The translations under genes were made by a program, and so were the position numbers. 64,000 bases of DNA from DATIXJ01 sp963714795 (GTDB lineage: Bacteria > Bacteroidota > Ignavibacteria > UBA10030 > SZUA-254), in assembly GCA_963714795.1 (NCBI GenBank), contig CAVQPS010000008.1, forward strand, positions 496,001 through 560,000, in the 5' to 3' direction. Under the pieces are notes generated by a model. That model was not told where the DNA came from. It did no database searches and was given only the letters and a program-made list of their open reading frames with translations. Positions 8,158 to 18,269 of this stretch are shown piece by piece; the first letter of the stretch is position 1, and each line of letters opens with the position of its first letter.

Positions 8158-10671
8158 TTATGATTCAACGACAACCAATGTCATGTCGTCATGTTGCTCG
8201 GCAGTTCCTTGAAATTGTGTTATTGCGGTGATGATCATTTGCTGTAAATTTACGGCGGAAATCATTATGAGCGTTGGAGATGATTTGTGCGATTCTATCT
8301 TCGCCGAATTCCTCGTTCTGTGAATTCATCGCTTCCGTCAGCCCATCACTATAGAAAAGAAACGTTTGATTGGGAAGTAATGGCCGGCAACGTTCTTCCA
8401 GTTCGCTTTCGAATAATGGCCCGCGTTCCAGACCGAGTCCGATCCCTTTTGCAGGGAGGGATTCCACCGTTCCGTTTGTCCGGAGGAGTACTTTGTGATG
8501 CCCTGCCCGGCAGATGCGAACTTCGCGTTTCTCCATATCGAATAATGCGATGACCATCGTAATGAATGATTTTCTTTCCATGCCATCGTACAATCTCTTG
8601 TTGACGTTGATAAGAATATCTTTCGGCGTGTGATACATTTGCGCTGCCAGTTGCACCATCCCCTGCACTTTGGACATGTACAGTGACGCGGACATTCCTT
8701 TTCCGGAAACGTCGGCAACGATTACCAGCAGTTGTTTTTCCCCGAGCGGGATATAATCGAAGTAATCGCCGCCGACGGTCTGTGCCGGAAGCGAGATTCC
8801 TGCGATATCTAAACCCGCGATTTTCGGATTGGACTTCGGTAAAAGTCCTTCCTGAATTTTCCGGGCAAGGTTCAACTCCTCTTCAATTTTTTGTTTTTCG
8901 ATTTCCGATCTGTGCAGTCGTGCGTTTTCTATCGCGATTGCTGCCTGGCTTGCGACTGTCGACAAAAGGTCGATGTCTTCCTGCGAATAAATTTTTCCGG
9001 AAAGTTTCGGACCGACATTCATTGCACCGATGAACCGGTCTTTCAATACCATCGGGACCGAAAGAACGATGCCCGATTGTATGATTTTTGTTCTGTCGGA
9101 TTCGTTCATCGGTACGGTACCGGTTCTTCCCCGAGCAGGGCAAATGATTGCGGTATTTTCGTCTCTCGTAAAAGGGCGATAAATCCATCCGGCGATTCCG
9201 TGAAACTACAAAGCTCCGCGGCAATATTGTGATTGACATACATGCATTCCGTGCCGGGATTGAATACCAATACGGCGACTTTCTCGACATGCATCGTATT
9301 CGAAATGCGGTGTACAACGGATGAAAGAATTTGCTGGAGATTCATTTGCCGGGGAAGCTCCTGGCTGAATTCCAGGAGGGCTTTTTGGTAATCCCGCCGT
9401 TCCCGGTAAAATATTTTATCGATGGATTCCTGAACCCGTCGTTTGACCGGATCGAAAACAAATGCGATGACAACGAATGCAACCGCGCTGAGGATTTTAC
9501 TGTCTGATTTTCCCAGCAGGACACCCAACACGCTTCCGATGCCGAACACGAACGAAACGTAAATCGCCGCGAGCGTCGCCGTGACCGCACCGTAAATCAA
9601 ACTTCTCTGAATAATCAGATCGAGATCCATCAACCCGTACCGGAAGATTGAATATCCGAACGCCAGCGGCACTGCAATAATGAAAAGGATGGGAGAAACC
9701 AAAATCGGATTCAAAAAAATTGCAAATGGATTGATGCTCGACATGATCGAGATGAATAAAATTGCCGATAAGCCGATGGTGACTCCGAGCAGGATTGGAC
9801 GCAACTGGTTTCTGCGATGCGGTTCGACGTTGTCGAAAATAACTGTGAACAAATATGATCAAGCCGATTCCGAAAAAAACAAACGGGGCCAGAATGACCG
9901 ATATGCTGATCAGTACCGGGGACGCTGTGTCCGCACAAAAAACAAGATTACTGCAACGCTTACAATACTGCATGCATACACAACCGGTTTGATCCACCGA
10001 TGCCGGAGAATGTTTTTCCGGACAGGAAAGTAAAAAAAGAAAGTAATAAACAGTGCCTGCCCGAAAATTCTGGAAATGATGAACAAATAATTGATGAGCA
10101 AAATTTTCCACTGAGGATCTCTCCCCGCGACAAGATTCGGCGTGAAAAGACTGAACAGGAGCAACGCAAATATTCCGTACCGGGCAAATATCCGTTGAAT
10201 TTGTCCCTGCGGTTTTGTCATCACAACGATATAGCCGACAGCACAAAATCCGAATCCCAGCAGAAATAATGCAAGAAAACGGACGTCGAATATTTTTGCC
10301 ATCTCAACGTTGGCATCGATGATCGATGTTCCGCGCTTCACCGTGTATGTGGCAAAGTTCCCGGCATTCAGAGAATCGATAATGACCTGCGCTCCGGCCG
10401 AAGTCGTAAATGCAATGCCGTTGATCTTGATGAGCGTGTCGCCGTCGGCGATTCCGGCTTTATCGGTGACGCCTCCCTTGACGACGCCGGTAATCAGCAA
10501 TCCTTGCTTATTTTTTCCCAAGGAAATCCATGCACACTGGTCGTTGGTCGTCACGCGGAAGACCATGACCTGCAATAACCGGTCAGTACCAACGATCAAT
10601 GCAACGATCGCGAAGATCGTGTAGACAATCCGGATTGTTCTCGGACGCATGTTAGCGAAAGGATTTTTCAT
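8158..10671 (-). pseudogene. Membrane PDZ-GAF-PP2C (SpoIIE-type) phosphatase, interrupted by four one-base indels
   Basis: Predicted membrane-bound serine phosphatase of a partner-switching pathway. Reading across frames gives, in order: a transmembrane helix, a PDZ-like domain (about residues 40-120, GVVKGGVTDKAGIADGDTLI), several transmembrane segments, a GAF domain (LQQILSSVVHRISNT onward) and a PP2C catalytic domain (PAQTVGGDYFD, VIVADVSGKGM, FYSDGLTEA) ending DDMTLVVVES. The frame breaks at an A6 run (9937-9942), an A4 run (9836-9839), a C4 run near 9129-9132 and an A3 run (8259-8261). Two gains and two losses cancel, giving 837 residues. The GAF and PP2C domains are each cut in the middle, so separate genes are unlikely. 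Whether the breaks are genuine is unknown. Confidence 0.75.
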
Positions 10672-10858
10672 GCAAGGTTATTTCGTTTAGGGTTCATTTT
10701 ACGATTGATGTCGGAGAAATGGTCCTGAAATGATAATGAAAACTCGTTTGAAAAGCAAAGGATTGATTTTTATTTTCTTTTTTGACATTGAGAATATACT
10801 CTTTGGCATGAGAAAAACTATATTAAACAATGAGTCAACACAATAGGTTTAAAAATTG
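10672..10858. other. Intergenic region with no recognised gene
   Basis: AT-rich stretch between the phosphatase gene and the tRNA-Ala promoter. I see no open frame with family character and no clear NTTG-N20-TAnnTT site for the phosphatase gene. Confidence 0.5.
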
Positions 10859-10890
10859 TTTGATTCTTGACGCAATTTTCCGTACATTTT
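10859..10890 (+). promoter_or_regulatory. Bacteroidetes-type promoter for tRNA-Ala
   Basis: TTTG at 10859-10862, a 20-base spacer and TACATTTT at 10883-10890, ending 16 bases before the tRNA. As the driver of an RNA gene it supports the motif being transcriptional. Confidence 0.7.
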
Positions 10891-10906
10891 GATTGAAAAT
10901 TCTCCT

Positions 10907-10979
10907 GGGGCTGTAGCTCAGCTGGGAGAGCGCGTGAATGGCATTCACGAGGCCGAGGGTTCGATCCCCTTCAGCTCCA
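10907..10979 (+). tRNA. tRNA-Ala (anticodon GGC)
   Basis: A complete 73-base cloverleaf. The acceptor GGGGCTG pairs with CAGCTCC. The D arm is GCTC-AGCTGGGA-GAGC. The anticodon stem CGTGA/TCACG encloses loop ATGGCAT with GGC at the anticodon. The T arm is GAGGG-TTCGATC-CCCTT. The discriminator is A and the 3' CCA is not encoded. It reads alanine codons GCC/GCU. Confidence 0.95.
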
Positions 10980-10984
10980 CAACA

Positions 10985-11028
10985 TGAAGGAGTTGATGTG
11001 TAACCTGCATCAATTCCTTCAGTATTTT
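10985..11028 (+). terminator. Rho-independent terminator after tRNA-Ala
   Basis: A 14-base stem, TGAAGGAGTTGATG at 10985-10998 with CATCAATTCCTTCA at 11008-11021 (one G-T pair), is followed by GTATTTTT. Confidence 0.75.
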
Positions 11029-11065
11029 TCAATGGTGCTGTTCACCATTCCTTTGTTTTCATCTC

Positions 11066-12842
11066 ATGAAACGCAAAGAAAAAAAAACTCCTTCACTTCT
11101 CATCGGTAAACAATCGGCCAGTAAAAAATATTGGCTGATCGCTTCGTTCGTTTGTAGTTTAATTATTGTCGCCATCACCGCCAGACCGGTTTTCACAATT
11201 CCTCAGCTTGAGCCGGACGATTACCGGTATCTCCATCAGGTGCAATTACTGGATCAAAACTTTTTCGGGAATATTATCAACGCATCTGTCGTCGAAAATC
11301 ACTGGGATCACTTGTGGTGGATCGATGTGAAAGAGAACGTGCGTTTCTTTCGTCCCACCAGTCGTACTGAGTTATTGGATGGATGTGAAATTATACGGTG
11401 AAAATTATGTGTCGGGTCTGCTTATCACGAACATGTTGATCTATTTGCTCTGCGTTTTTTTGGTTTGTTTGTTTTTTTACCGATGGATCGGTCCGGGAAT
11501 ACCTTTGCTGGTAAGTACCTGTCTCTTTGCCTCGTTTTATTCTCATGGAGAAGTAATGTGGTACGTTGCCGGCCGCACCGATTCGTTGGCAGCGTTATTT
11601 TTTTTGGGCGGTTTGGTTCTTCATACCTTCGGAACGAATCGCTCTTCACTGCGCTGGTGGGCTTTGCTTTGTTTTGTGTTCGCGATTTTCACAAAAGAAC
11701 TGACGATGGTATTGCCGGTGATTCTTTTCCTGAGCGATTGGCTGATAGAAAAGCGATATGCCGACATCAAATCTCTCGTGAAGAGCGAATGGAAACTGTA
11801 CGCTGCATATTTCGTACTCATCGCCGGAATGTTTTGGATCAGATCTCTGATGATTTCCGGAGCGGATACCGGCTATCCGTATCCCTATTTCGTTTCACCG
11901 GATCGCCCGGAATTTCTTTTTCATCTCTGGGGCCAGATGAAAAGTTATTGTTCCAATATTTTATTCGGCATCGAAACGGTTCCGTTCCTGACGCCAGTCC
12001 AAATTCAATCGATCGTCAGCCCGAATGGTTTCATCCTCGGCGTCTGTTTGTTATCATTCAGCATATATTTTCTTCGGACGGAAAAAAAATTCTGGATACT
12101 GCTGCTGATGGCAATCGCGGCGTGGCTTCCGACCGTTATCGTCTACATCAGCGAGCGATACTTATTTCTGCCGACAGTTGCCGTTGCTGCAACGGTTGGA
12201 TTATTACTTGCACGGTTCGAGCGGCAGAATCGAAAAATATTTTTTATCATACTTGCCGTCGTTATCGTCTGGACGGGACATCAGGCATATGCACTCCACC
12301 GGAAAAACGGAATTTTCGGAACGATTCCGCGTCAACCGTATGTGGTCGGGCAACAACTAAAAAATACAGGAATGTCGTTTCCTCAGGGAACGAAATTTTG
12401 TCTCGTCAACCTTCCCGGCGATTGGCTGCAAGCACAATTTATGCAGGATGAAATGCGCGTGCAACTTCACGATCCCGCACTGGAAGTGACGGTACTATCG
12501 GTCATGCCTGAAACGGGCGCGATGGGTTCCGAAATTATCGTCAAGAAAGAAAATGACCGGGCTGTCTTTCTCCAAAATTCAGATTTTGAACCGGTCATAG
12601 TGCATGGTAACGATCCTTTTCCCTATGTGAACTTTGAAGCCGGTCAGCACTTTACCGACCATGCCGGAGCCGATGTCCAGATCATCAACGCTCAGGAAAA
12701 TATTTGCACCGTGTTGCGTTGTTCGCTTGCAGATTCCTTGCAGCACTATACATTTTTGAAATGGGATCCCGACCCGAATAAACGCCGTGCGCCGTATTAT
12801 CGCGAGTTACATTCGACACTCAGAATTATTGTTCCCCGGTGA
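11066..12842 (+). CDS. GT-C-type membrane glycosyltransferase-like protein, one frameshift
   Basis: Likely transfers a sugar from a lipid-linked donor at the outer face of the inner membrane, as in the ArnT/PMT superfamily; the substrate is unknown. The first frame (11066-11401) has one transmembrane helix and then the acidic EPDDYRYLHQ, the typical first-loop site of GT-C enzymes. The second frame (from about 11357 to 12842) adds eight or more helices and a soluble C-terminal domain. Reading the CCC at 11354-11356 as CC joins them through RPPVVLSYWMDVKLYG into 591 residues. No ribosome-binding site is obvious. Confidence 0.75.
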
Positions 12843-12844
12843 AA

Positions 12845-12876
12845 TTTGATTTTGCATTCTCGTAATCATATTTTAT
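12845..12876 (+). promoter_or_regulatory. Bacteroidetes-type promoter for the AhpD-like gene
   Basis: TTTG at 12845-12848, a 20-base spacer and TATTTTAT at 12869-12876, 24 bases before the ATG at 12900. GAAAGGAAGG at 12885-12894 can serve as ribosome-binding site. Confidence 0.65.
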
Positions 12877-12899
12877 AGGATCATCGAAAGGAAGGAACT

Positions 12900-13247
12900 A
12901 TGGCAAATCGTGTAGAAGAGTTTAATGCATTTCGGGAAAAGATGAATGAACGCATTCTGAGCGTGGAGAACCGCGCCATTAAGCGTTTCTTTGGTGTCGA
13001 TACGCTGACGTACGAGCCGGGAAAACTCGATGCGAAAACAAAAGAGATGCTCGGTCTGGTTGCATCCATGGTATTGCGATGCGACGATTGCATTTCGTAT
13101 CATATTCAGCAGTGCAAAAAAGAAGGCGTTACGGATGAAGAAATGTTCGAAGTGTTCAGTATTGCACTCGTTGTGGGCGGTTCCATCGTTATTCCGCATT
13201 TGCGGCGTGCCGTTGCATTTCTGGATGATTTGAATAAAGAGGAATAA
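12900..13247 (+). CDS. AhpD/carboxymuconolactone decarboxylase-family protein
   Basis: 115 residues forming one CMD domain. The redox-type CXXC followed by His is visible as RCDDCISYHIQQC at about residues 60-72, which suggests AhpD-like alkylhydroperoxidase chemistry rather than lactone decarboxylation. TKEMLGLVASMVLRC and the C-terminal GGSIVIPHLRRAVAFLDD are family-like. It is a single-gene unit between its own promoter and that of sdhCAB. The physiological substrate is not inferable. Confidence 0.85.
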   Translation: MANRVEEFNAFREKMNERILSVENRAIKRFFGVDTLTYEPGKLDAKTKEMLGLVASMVLRCDDCISYHIQQCKKEGVTDEEMFEVFSIALVVGGSIVIPHLRRAVAFLDDLNKEE

Positions 13248-13249
13248 GT

Positions 13250-13281
13250 TTTGCATCTTTCTTCATCTTTTCCTACATTGT
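13250..13281 (+). promoter_or_regulatory. Bacteroidetes-type promoter for sdhCAB
   Basis: TTTG at 13250-13253, a 20-base spacer and TACATTGT at 13274-13281, 45 bases before the sdhC ATG. Confidence 0.65.
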
Positions 13282-13326
13282 GCTTCGTAATTCGATTCTG
13301 ACTGAACATCGGCAAAAATATCTTTC

Positions 13327-13983
13327 ATGAATACTCTATCTGCTTTTTATCATTCCTCCATCGGCAAAAAATTAATTGTCGGATTAACGGGTGTTTGCCT
13401 GTGCATTTATCTCGTCGTCCATCTCGGCGGCAATCTTTTGTTGTTTAAAAATGATGGCGGAGCGGCATTCGACCGATACGCGGAGTTGTTGCCGAGTTTG
13501 CTCATCATTTTGATTGTCGAGAAAATATTGTTCGCGATTTTTATTTGCCACATTCTTTTTGGAACAATCGTTTGGACGATCAACAAATTTTCCCGGCCGC
13601 AAAAGTACTTGGTGAACAAGCCGCAGGAAAACAGCTCCTTTTCTTCCCGGTGGGCATTCGTGACGGGCAGTATCGTATTCATTTTTCTTGTCATTCATAT
13701 CCGCACATTCTGGTTCACATCACGGTATCAAGCCGGTGAACATTTCTCGATGTATGCATTGGTGAAGGAATCGTTTTCCAGTCCGGTCTACAGCTCCTTT
13801 TATATCGTTGCAATGGCGCTTCTTGGTTTTCATCTCCGCCACGGATTTCAATCGGTATTTCAAACCTTCGGATTGAAAACGACGAAATATACTCCGTTGA
13901 TCGAAGCAGTAGGCGTAATTTTTTGGCTGTTGATTCCTATCGGGTTTGCGATTATACCGATTTATTTTTTCTTGAATTCTTGA
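13327..13983 (+). CDS. sdhC: Succinate dehydrogenase cytochrome b558 subunit
   Basis: Membrane anchor of complex II, which holds haem b and the menaquinone site. 218 residues with five transmembrane helices (about 15-35, 55-80, 105-130, 150-170, 190-215), the single-subunit anchor type of Bacteroidota and Bacillus. Histidines within or beside helices (VVHLGG, ICHILFG, VIHIRTFWF, FHLRHGFQ) are the expected haem ligands. It leads the operon sdhC-sdhA-sdhB with a 16-base gap to sdhA. The same type also serves as fumarate reductase, so direction is not settled. Confidence 0.93.
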   Translation: MNTLSAFYHSSIGKKLIVGLTGVCLCIYLVVHLGGNLLLFKNDGGAAFDRYAELLPSLLIILIVEKILFAIFICHILFGTIVWTINKFSRPQKYLVNKPQENSSFSSRWAFVTGSIVFIFLVIHIRTFWFTSRYQAGEHFSMYALVKESFSSPVYSSFYIVAMALLGFHLRHGFQSVFQTFGLKTTKYTPLIEAVGVIFWLLIPIGFAIIPIYFFLNS

Positions 13984-13999
13984 AATCAAAAAATTTCTC

Positions 14000-15913
14000 A
14001 TGACACTTAATTCGAAAATCCCCGAAGGCCCCATTCAACAGAAATGGGACAACCACCGGTTCAGTATGAAGCTGGTCAATCCGGCGAACAAGCGGAAGTA
14101 TCACGTTATCGTGGTCGGCACCGGACTTGCCGGCGCATCGGCCGCTGCTTCTCTGGCAGAACTCGGATACAATGTAACTTCGTTGTGCTATCACGAATCG
14201 CCGCGCCGGGCTCACAGCATTGCGGCACAGGGCGGTATCAATGCACCGAAAAATTATAAGAACGATGGCGACAGTATCTGGCGGTTGTTTTACGATACGG
14301 TCAAAGGCGGCGATTATCGTGCACGTGAAGCGAATGTGTACCGGCTTGCCCAGGTCAGCGGCAATATCATCGATCAATGTGTCGCACAGGGCGTTCCGTT
14401 TGCGCGTGAATATGGTGGACTGCTGGATAACCGTTCGTTTGGCGGCGCTCAGGTTTCGCGGACATTTTATGCGCGCGGGCAAACAGGTCAGCAGTTGCTC
14501 CTCGGTGCCTATCAGGCACTTTCAAAAGAAATTCATAACGGCGGAGTAAAATTTTATCCGCGCCGCGAGATGCTCGATCTTATTGTTGTCGATGGAAAAG
14601 CACGCGGCATCGTCGCCCGCAATCTTATCGACGGGACGATCGAGTCGTACGTCGCCGATGCGGTTGTCCTCGCTACCGGCGGATATGGAAATGTCTTTTA
14701 TCTTTCCACGAACGCCAAGGCTTGCAACGCAACGGCGATCTGGCGTGCACATAAACGCGGAGCGTTTTTCGGCAATCCCTGTTTTACACAGATTCATCCG
14801 ACGTGTATTCCTGTTGCCGGCGACATTCAATCCAAACTGACGCTGATGAGCGAAAGCTTGCGGAACGACGGCAGGATTTGGGTGCCGAAACAAAAAGGAG
14901 ATAAACGCGATCCCCGTCAGATTCCTGAAGAAGATCGTGATTATTATCTCGAACGGTTATATCCCGCATTCGGCAATCTGGTCCCGCGTGATGTTGCTTC
15001 CCGCCGTGCAAAAGAAATGTGCGATAAAGGTCACGGGGTGGGGCAAACCGGGCTCGCCGTGTATCTTGATTTCAGCGATACGATCAAACGGAACGGAAAA
15101 AAATGGGTGGAAGAACAATACGGCAATCTTTTTGATATGTATCATGAGATCACCAGCGAGAATGCCTACGAAGTTCCGATGCGCATTTATCCTGCCGTTC
15201 ACTACACGATGGGCGGTCTCTGGGTCGATTATAATCTCATGAGCACTATCCCGGGTATGTTCGTTCTCGGCGAAGCTAATTTTTCCGATCATGGCGCAAA
15301 CCGGCTCGGCGCCAGTGCGTTGATGCAGGGACTTGCCGATGGGTACTTCATCATTCCCTATACCATCGGTGATTATCTCGCATCAAATAAATTTCCGGCA
15401 GTGAAAAAGGACGATCCGACTGTGACGTCGGTTGAAAAAGATATTCAACAAGCGACAAAGAAGTTTTTAGGCATTCAAGGAAAAACCACTGTTGATGAAT
15501 TTCATAAACGTCTCGGCAAAACAATGTGGGAATTGTGCGGCATGGGGCGCAATGCTACCGGTTTGAAAAAGGCGCTGGAGATCATTCCTCAATTGCGTGA
15601 AGAATTTTGGAAAGATGTGAAAGTTCCCGGTTCTGCCGATAATTTCAATGCGGAAATCGAAAAGGCCGGAAGGGTTGCGGACTTTATGGAACTTGCCGAG
15701 TTGATCGTTCGCGACGCTCTTCACCGTGAAGAGTCCTGCGGCGGACATTTCCGTGAGGAATTTCAAACGGAAGAGGGTGAAGCGAAACGAAACGATGAAC
15801 AATTTTCCTATGTCGCGGCGTGGGAATTCACCGGTGTCGGTCAGCAGCCGCAACTGCATAAAGAACCGCTGAATTTTGAATATGTCAAACAGTCCCAGCG
15901 AAGTTATAAATAA
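14000..15913 (+). CDS. sdhA: Succinate dehydrogenase/fumarate reductase flavoprotein subunit
   Basis: Oxidises succinate to fumarate (or the reverse) with covalently bound FAD. 637 residues. The dinucleotide fold VVGTGLAGASAAASLAELGY is near residues 37-56, the FAD-linking His region AHSIAAQGGINA follows, and the active-site segments are TQIHPTC, HYTMGGLWVD and the C-terminal RDALHREESCGGHFREE. The long form and the insertions match the b558-type enzymes of Bacteroidota. The frame is intact. Confidence 0.96.
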   Translation: MTLNSKIPEGPIQQKWDNHRFSMKLVNPANKRKYHVIVVGTGLAGASAAASLAELGYNVTSLCYHESPRRAHSIAAQGGINAPKNYKNDGDSIWRLFYDTVKGGDYRAREANVYRLAQVSGNIIDQCVAQGVPFAREYGGLLDNRSFGGAQVSRTFYARGQTGQQLLLGAYQALSKEIHNGGVKFYPRREMLDLIVVDGKARGIVARNLIDGTIESYVADAVVLATGGYGNVFYLSTNAKACNATAIWRAHKRGAFFGNPCFTQIHPTCIPVAGDIQSKLTLMSESLRNDGRIWVPKQKGDKRDPRQIPEEDRDYYLERLYPAFGNLVPRDVASRRAKEMCDKGHGVGQTGLAVYLDFSDTIKRNGKKWVEEQYGNLFDMYHEITSENAYEVPMRIYPAVHYTMGGLWVDYNLMSTIPGMFVLGEANFSDHGANRLGASALMQGLADGYFIIPYTIGDYLASNKFPAVKKDDPTVTSVEKDIQQATKKFLGIQGKTTVDEFHKRLGKTMWELCGMGRNATGLKKALEIIPQLREEFWKDVKVPGSADNFNAEIEKAGRVADFMELAELIVRDALHREESCGGHFREEFQTEEGEAKRNDEQFSYVAAWEFTGVGQQPQLHKEPLNFEYVKQSQRSYK

Positions 15914-15955
15914 TTTTTATTTTTGACTTTTGAATTTACTCCACTTGAAATCGAT

Positions 15956-16699
15956 ATGAATATTACACTGAAAATCTGGCGCCAGGAACGTAAAGGGAGC
16001 GAAGGAAAATTTGTGGAATACCCGGCGGGAAATATTTCTCCGGATATGTCGTTTCTTGAAATGATGGATGCGGTCAATCTGCATCTTGCCAAGAAAGGCG
16101 AAGACACGATCGCGTTCGATCACGATTGCCGTGAAGGAATTTGCGGAAGCTGCGGCGTATACATCAACGGCAGGGCACATGGTCCGGTGCGTGGTGTTGC
16201 CACCTGCCAGTTATATATGCGTTCATTCAAGGATGGCGATACGATTGTCGTCGAACCGTGGCGTGCAAAAGCTTTTCCCGTTATCAAAGATCTTGTTGTC
16301 GACCGATCGGGATTCGATCGTATCATTCAGGCCGGCGGATATGTTTCTGTCGATACCGGAGGCGTTCCGGACGGTAATGCAATCCCGATTTCGAAAGTGA
16401 TTGCCGACGAGGCATTTGATGCCGCCGCGTGTATCGGTTGCGGTGCATGCGTAGCGGCGTGCAAAAATTCCTCGGCAATGCTGTTTGTCAGTGCGAAAGT
16501 TTCGCAGCTTGCGTTATTGCCGCAGGGAGATGCCGAACGAAGGGATCGCGTGCTGAATATGGTCGCCCGGATGGATCAGGAAGGATTTGGTAACTGTTCG
16601 AACACGTACGCGTGTGAAGCGGAATGTCCGAAAGAAATTTCCGTCACGAATATAGCACGGATGAACCGGGAATTCCTGAAAGCGAACGTCGGATCATAA
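15956..16699 (+). CDS. sdhB: Succinate dehydrogenase/fumarate reductase iron-sulfur subunit
   Basis: Passes electrons from flavin to quinone through three clusters. 247 residues. The [2Fe-2S] ligands are in DCREGICGSCGVYING with a later C in VATCQLY. The ferredoxin-type ligands are in CIGCGACVAACKN and CSNTYACEAECPKEI. The ATG at 15956 is preferred to an in-frame TTG at 15923, since homology starts at MNITLKIWRQ. It is the last gene of the operon, followed by a strong terminator. Confidence 0.95.
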   Translation: MNITLKIWRQERKGSEGKFVEYPAGNISPDMSFLEMMDAVNLHLAKKGEDTIAFDHDCREGICGSCGVYINGRAHGPVRGVATCQLYMRSFKDGDTIVVEPWRAKAFPVIKDLVVDRSGFDRIIQAGGYVSVDTGGVPDGNAIPISKVIADEAFDAAACIGCGACVAACKNSSAMLFVSAKVSQLALLPQGDAERRDRVLNMVARMDQEGFGNCSNTYACEAECPKEISVTNIARMNREFLKANVGS

Positions 16700-16728
16700 C
16701 ATCGTTTGCATTTCGTTTTGAAAATTCA

Positions 16729-16759
16729 AAAGGGCGACGCTTCGGCAGTCGCCCTTTTT
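16729..16759 (+). terminator. Rho-independent terminator after sdhCAB
   Basis: GGGCGAC at 16732-16738 pairs with GTCGCCC at 16748-16754 around a nine-base loop, followed by TTTTT. Flanking AAAA can extend the stem, so it may work in both directions for the convergent gene. Confidence 0.9.
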
Positions 16760-16782
16760 ATTGAAGGAAGTGTTCCTGTCTA

Positions 16783-17532
16783 TTACAACATCAACGATTG
16801 ACCGAAGCTTTCTTCGTCAAGTGTCGTTGCCTGCCGCTGAATCCTCTGGAGAGAATATTTATCATTGTGGAGTTGTAAATAATGGTCGGTGAAAATATTG
16901 ATTGCCGACCGCACGTCGACAAATCGTTCTCCAAGCATCGAAAGAATCGGTGTTGCGGACGCGTCGTATCGCTCTGAATGTTCCGCGGCCGTTTCGAATT
17001 GTGCCTGTCCGATACGTTCATAATAATTCATCGGCGGTGCGCCGATATTCTGGTTTCGCTGGAAAATAAAATCGGGGAAAAAACCGGTGAGGAATAACGA
17101 TATGTTGCCGATATATCTCCGGAGAAAATATTGCTGCGGCTTGTCGAGTTCCGGCAGCATGTTCAACAGATCGATCATGTAGATCGTTTTGCCGCCTTCG
17201 GTTGCAGCGAGATTCCAGACGGTTTGATTGGAACGGAATTCCACGCAGATGCCCGCAACATAATCGGCAAGGTCGTCATCGGCGAGATGCTTGAAATCCA
17301 GCGCCTGATAAATGAACACATAGAAAAAAAGCTGGGGCGAAATCGTGAGAAACACCGGCGGTGTCGTCAGCGACCGTTCGAACAATTTTTTCTCGTGCAA
17401 TAAGCCGGTCATTGATGCCGGATCTTCCGTTTGCTGAAGGATGGCATCCCGCTCTGAACTTGTCTCGCCGAGTGTTTGTGCAATGAACATGCAATCGGTT
17501 TCTGTCAATTGCGATCGCGTATGATTGTACAT
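16783..17532 (-). CDS. Hypothetical protein, function unknown
   Basis: 249 residues that I do not recognise. The sequence is mostly helical with no signal peptide and one hydrophobic patch (FFYVFIYQALDF). The ATG at 17532 is preferred over an in-frame start at 17613 because GGAG lies 6 bases before it and the promoter at 17562-17593 would fall inside the longer version. It is convergent with sdhCAB across the shared terminator. Confidence 0.7.
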   Translation of the reverse strand: MYNHTRSQLTETDCMFIAQTLGETSSERDAILQQTEDPASMTGLLHEKKLFERSLTTPPVFLTISPQLFFYVFIYQALDFKHLADDDLADYVAGICVEFRSNQTVWNLAATEGGKTIYMIDLLNMLPELDKPQQYFLRRYIGNISLFLTGFFPDFIFQRNQNIGAPPMNYYERIGQAQFETAAEHSERYDASATPILSMLGERFVDVRSAINIFTDHYLQLHNDKYSLQRIQRQATTLDEESFGQSLML

Positions 17533-17561
17533 ATCTCCAAATCCCTTTCTTTCTGATAAAA

Positions 17562-17593
17562 AAAATGTAAATGGAATTTGGATGTTTGTCAAT
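17562..17593 (-). promoter_or_regulatory. Bacteroidetes-type promoter for the unknown gene at 16783-17532
   Basis: On the minus strand ATTG, 20 bases, then TACATTTT, 30 bases upstream of the ATG at 17532. Confidence 0.6.
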
Positions 17594-17692
17594 ACTATTT
17601 TGCCGGTCGCCACATTAAATTCGGATAATGGCTTTTTTCATCCCCTTTAGCCGTATAGACATCGATGAGTTGATTCTTTCTGATCAAAAATG

Positions 17693-18094
17693 CTAATTAT
17701 TTTTTGCTCCTTGGTTGATCCATTTTTCCAGAATGGCAAGCGTGTCGGCAGGAAATTGCCGTTTGAACCGAAACGGCATCGGATCGCCGAAAGGCGGCGT
17801 TGAGCCGATTTTCTTTATCAGGATGCTGGAGTCGGCTTGCCTGGGAACGACCGGCGTGCCATGTTTCCCGCCGTTCATCAAATCTGAATAGCTTTCCAGA
17901 TATAACTGACTCGGATTCATCTCATCTTCCGTATGACAGGGGAGGCAATATTTTTTTAAAATAGGAATGATGTCTTTCTTGTATGAAATTTTTTGTTCCT
18001 TCTTTTTCGTGCTTCTTCCTGTTTGTTCGGATTTTCGTACCTGCGCTCCCATGATGAGCAATCCGAGGATGACAACAACAATACCGTACTTCAT
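17693..18094 (-). CDS. Exported c-type cytochrome-domain protein (planctomycete cytochrome C-like)
   Basis: 133 residues beginning with a hydrophobic signal or anchor segment (IVVVILGLLIMGAQV). The mature part has YCLPCHTED, a standard CXXCH haem motif, followed by LYLESYSDLMNGG, VVPRQADSSILIKKI, a PMPF segment and the final WINQGAKNN, the layout of planctomycete-type cytochrome domains. The ATG at 18094 gives a clean signal peptide; the upstream in-frame extension looks non-coding. It lies just downstream of the large T9SS-sorted protein gene. Confidence 0.75.
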   Translation of the reverse strand: MKYGIVVVILGLLIMGAQVRKSEQTGRSTKKKEQKISYKKDIIPILKKYCLPCHTEDEMNPSQLYLESYSDLMNGGKHGTPVVPRQADSSILIKKIGSTPPFGDPMPFRFKRQFPADTLAILEKWINQGAKNN

Positions 18095-18269
18095 ACCTGT
18101 TTTTCGAAATAATGAATGATTGATGACCTGAATATTATTTGGAAGACATTTTTCGGGGGAATCTGCCTGCCAACCGTGGGAGAACAACGGAACAGAAGAA
18201 ACGATCGCGGAAACATAAACCCGAACGCGGATGAAGACGTGAATCTTCATCCGCATTCAGAAACGAAAA

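Noticed and set aside
8189..9109. Separate PP2C gene starting at an ATG that overlaps a stop (ATGA)
   Set aside because: The overlap looks like coupling, but the GAF domain would be cut in two; a one-base loss in the C4 run explains it better.
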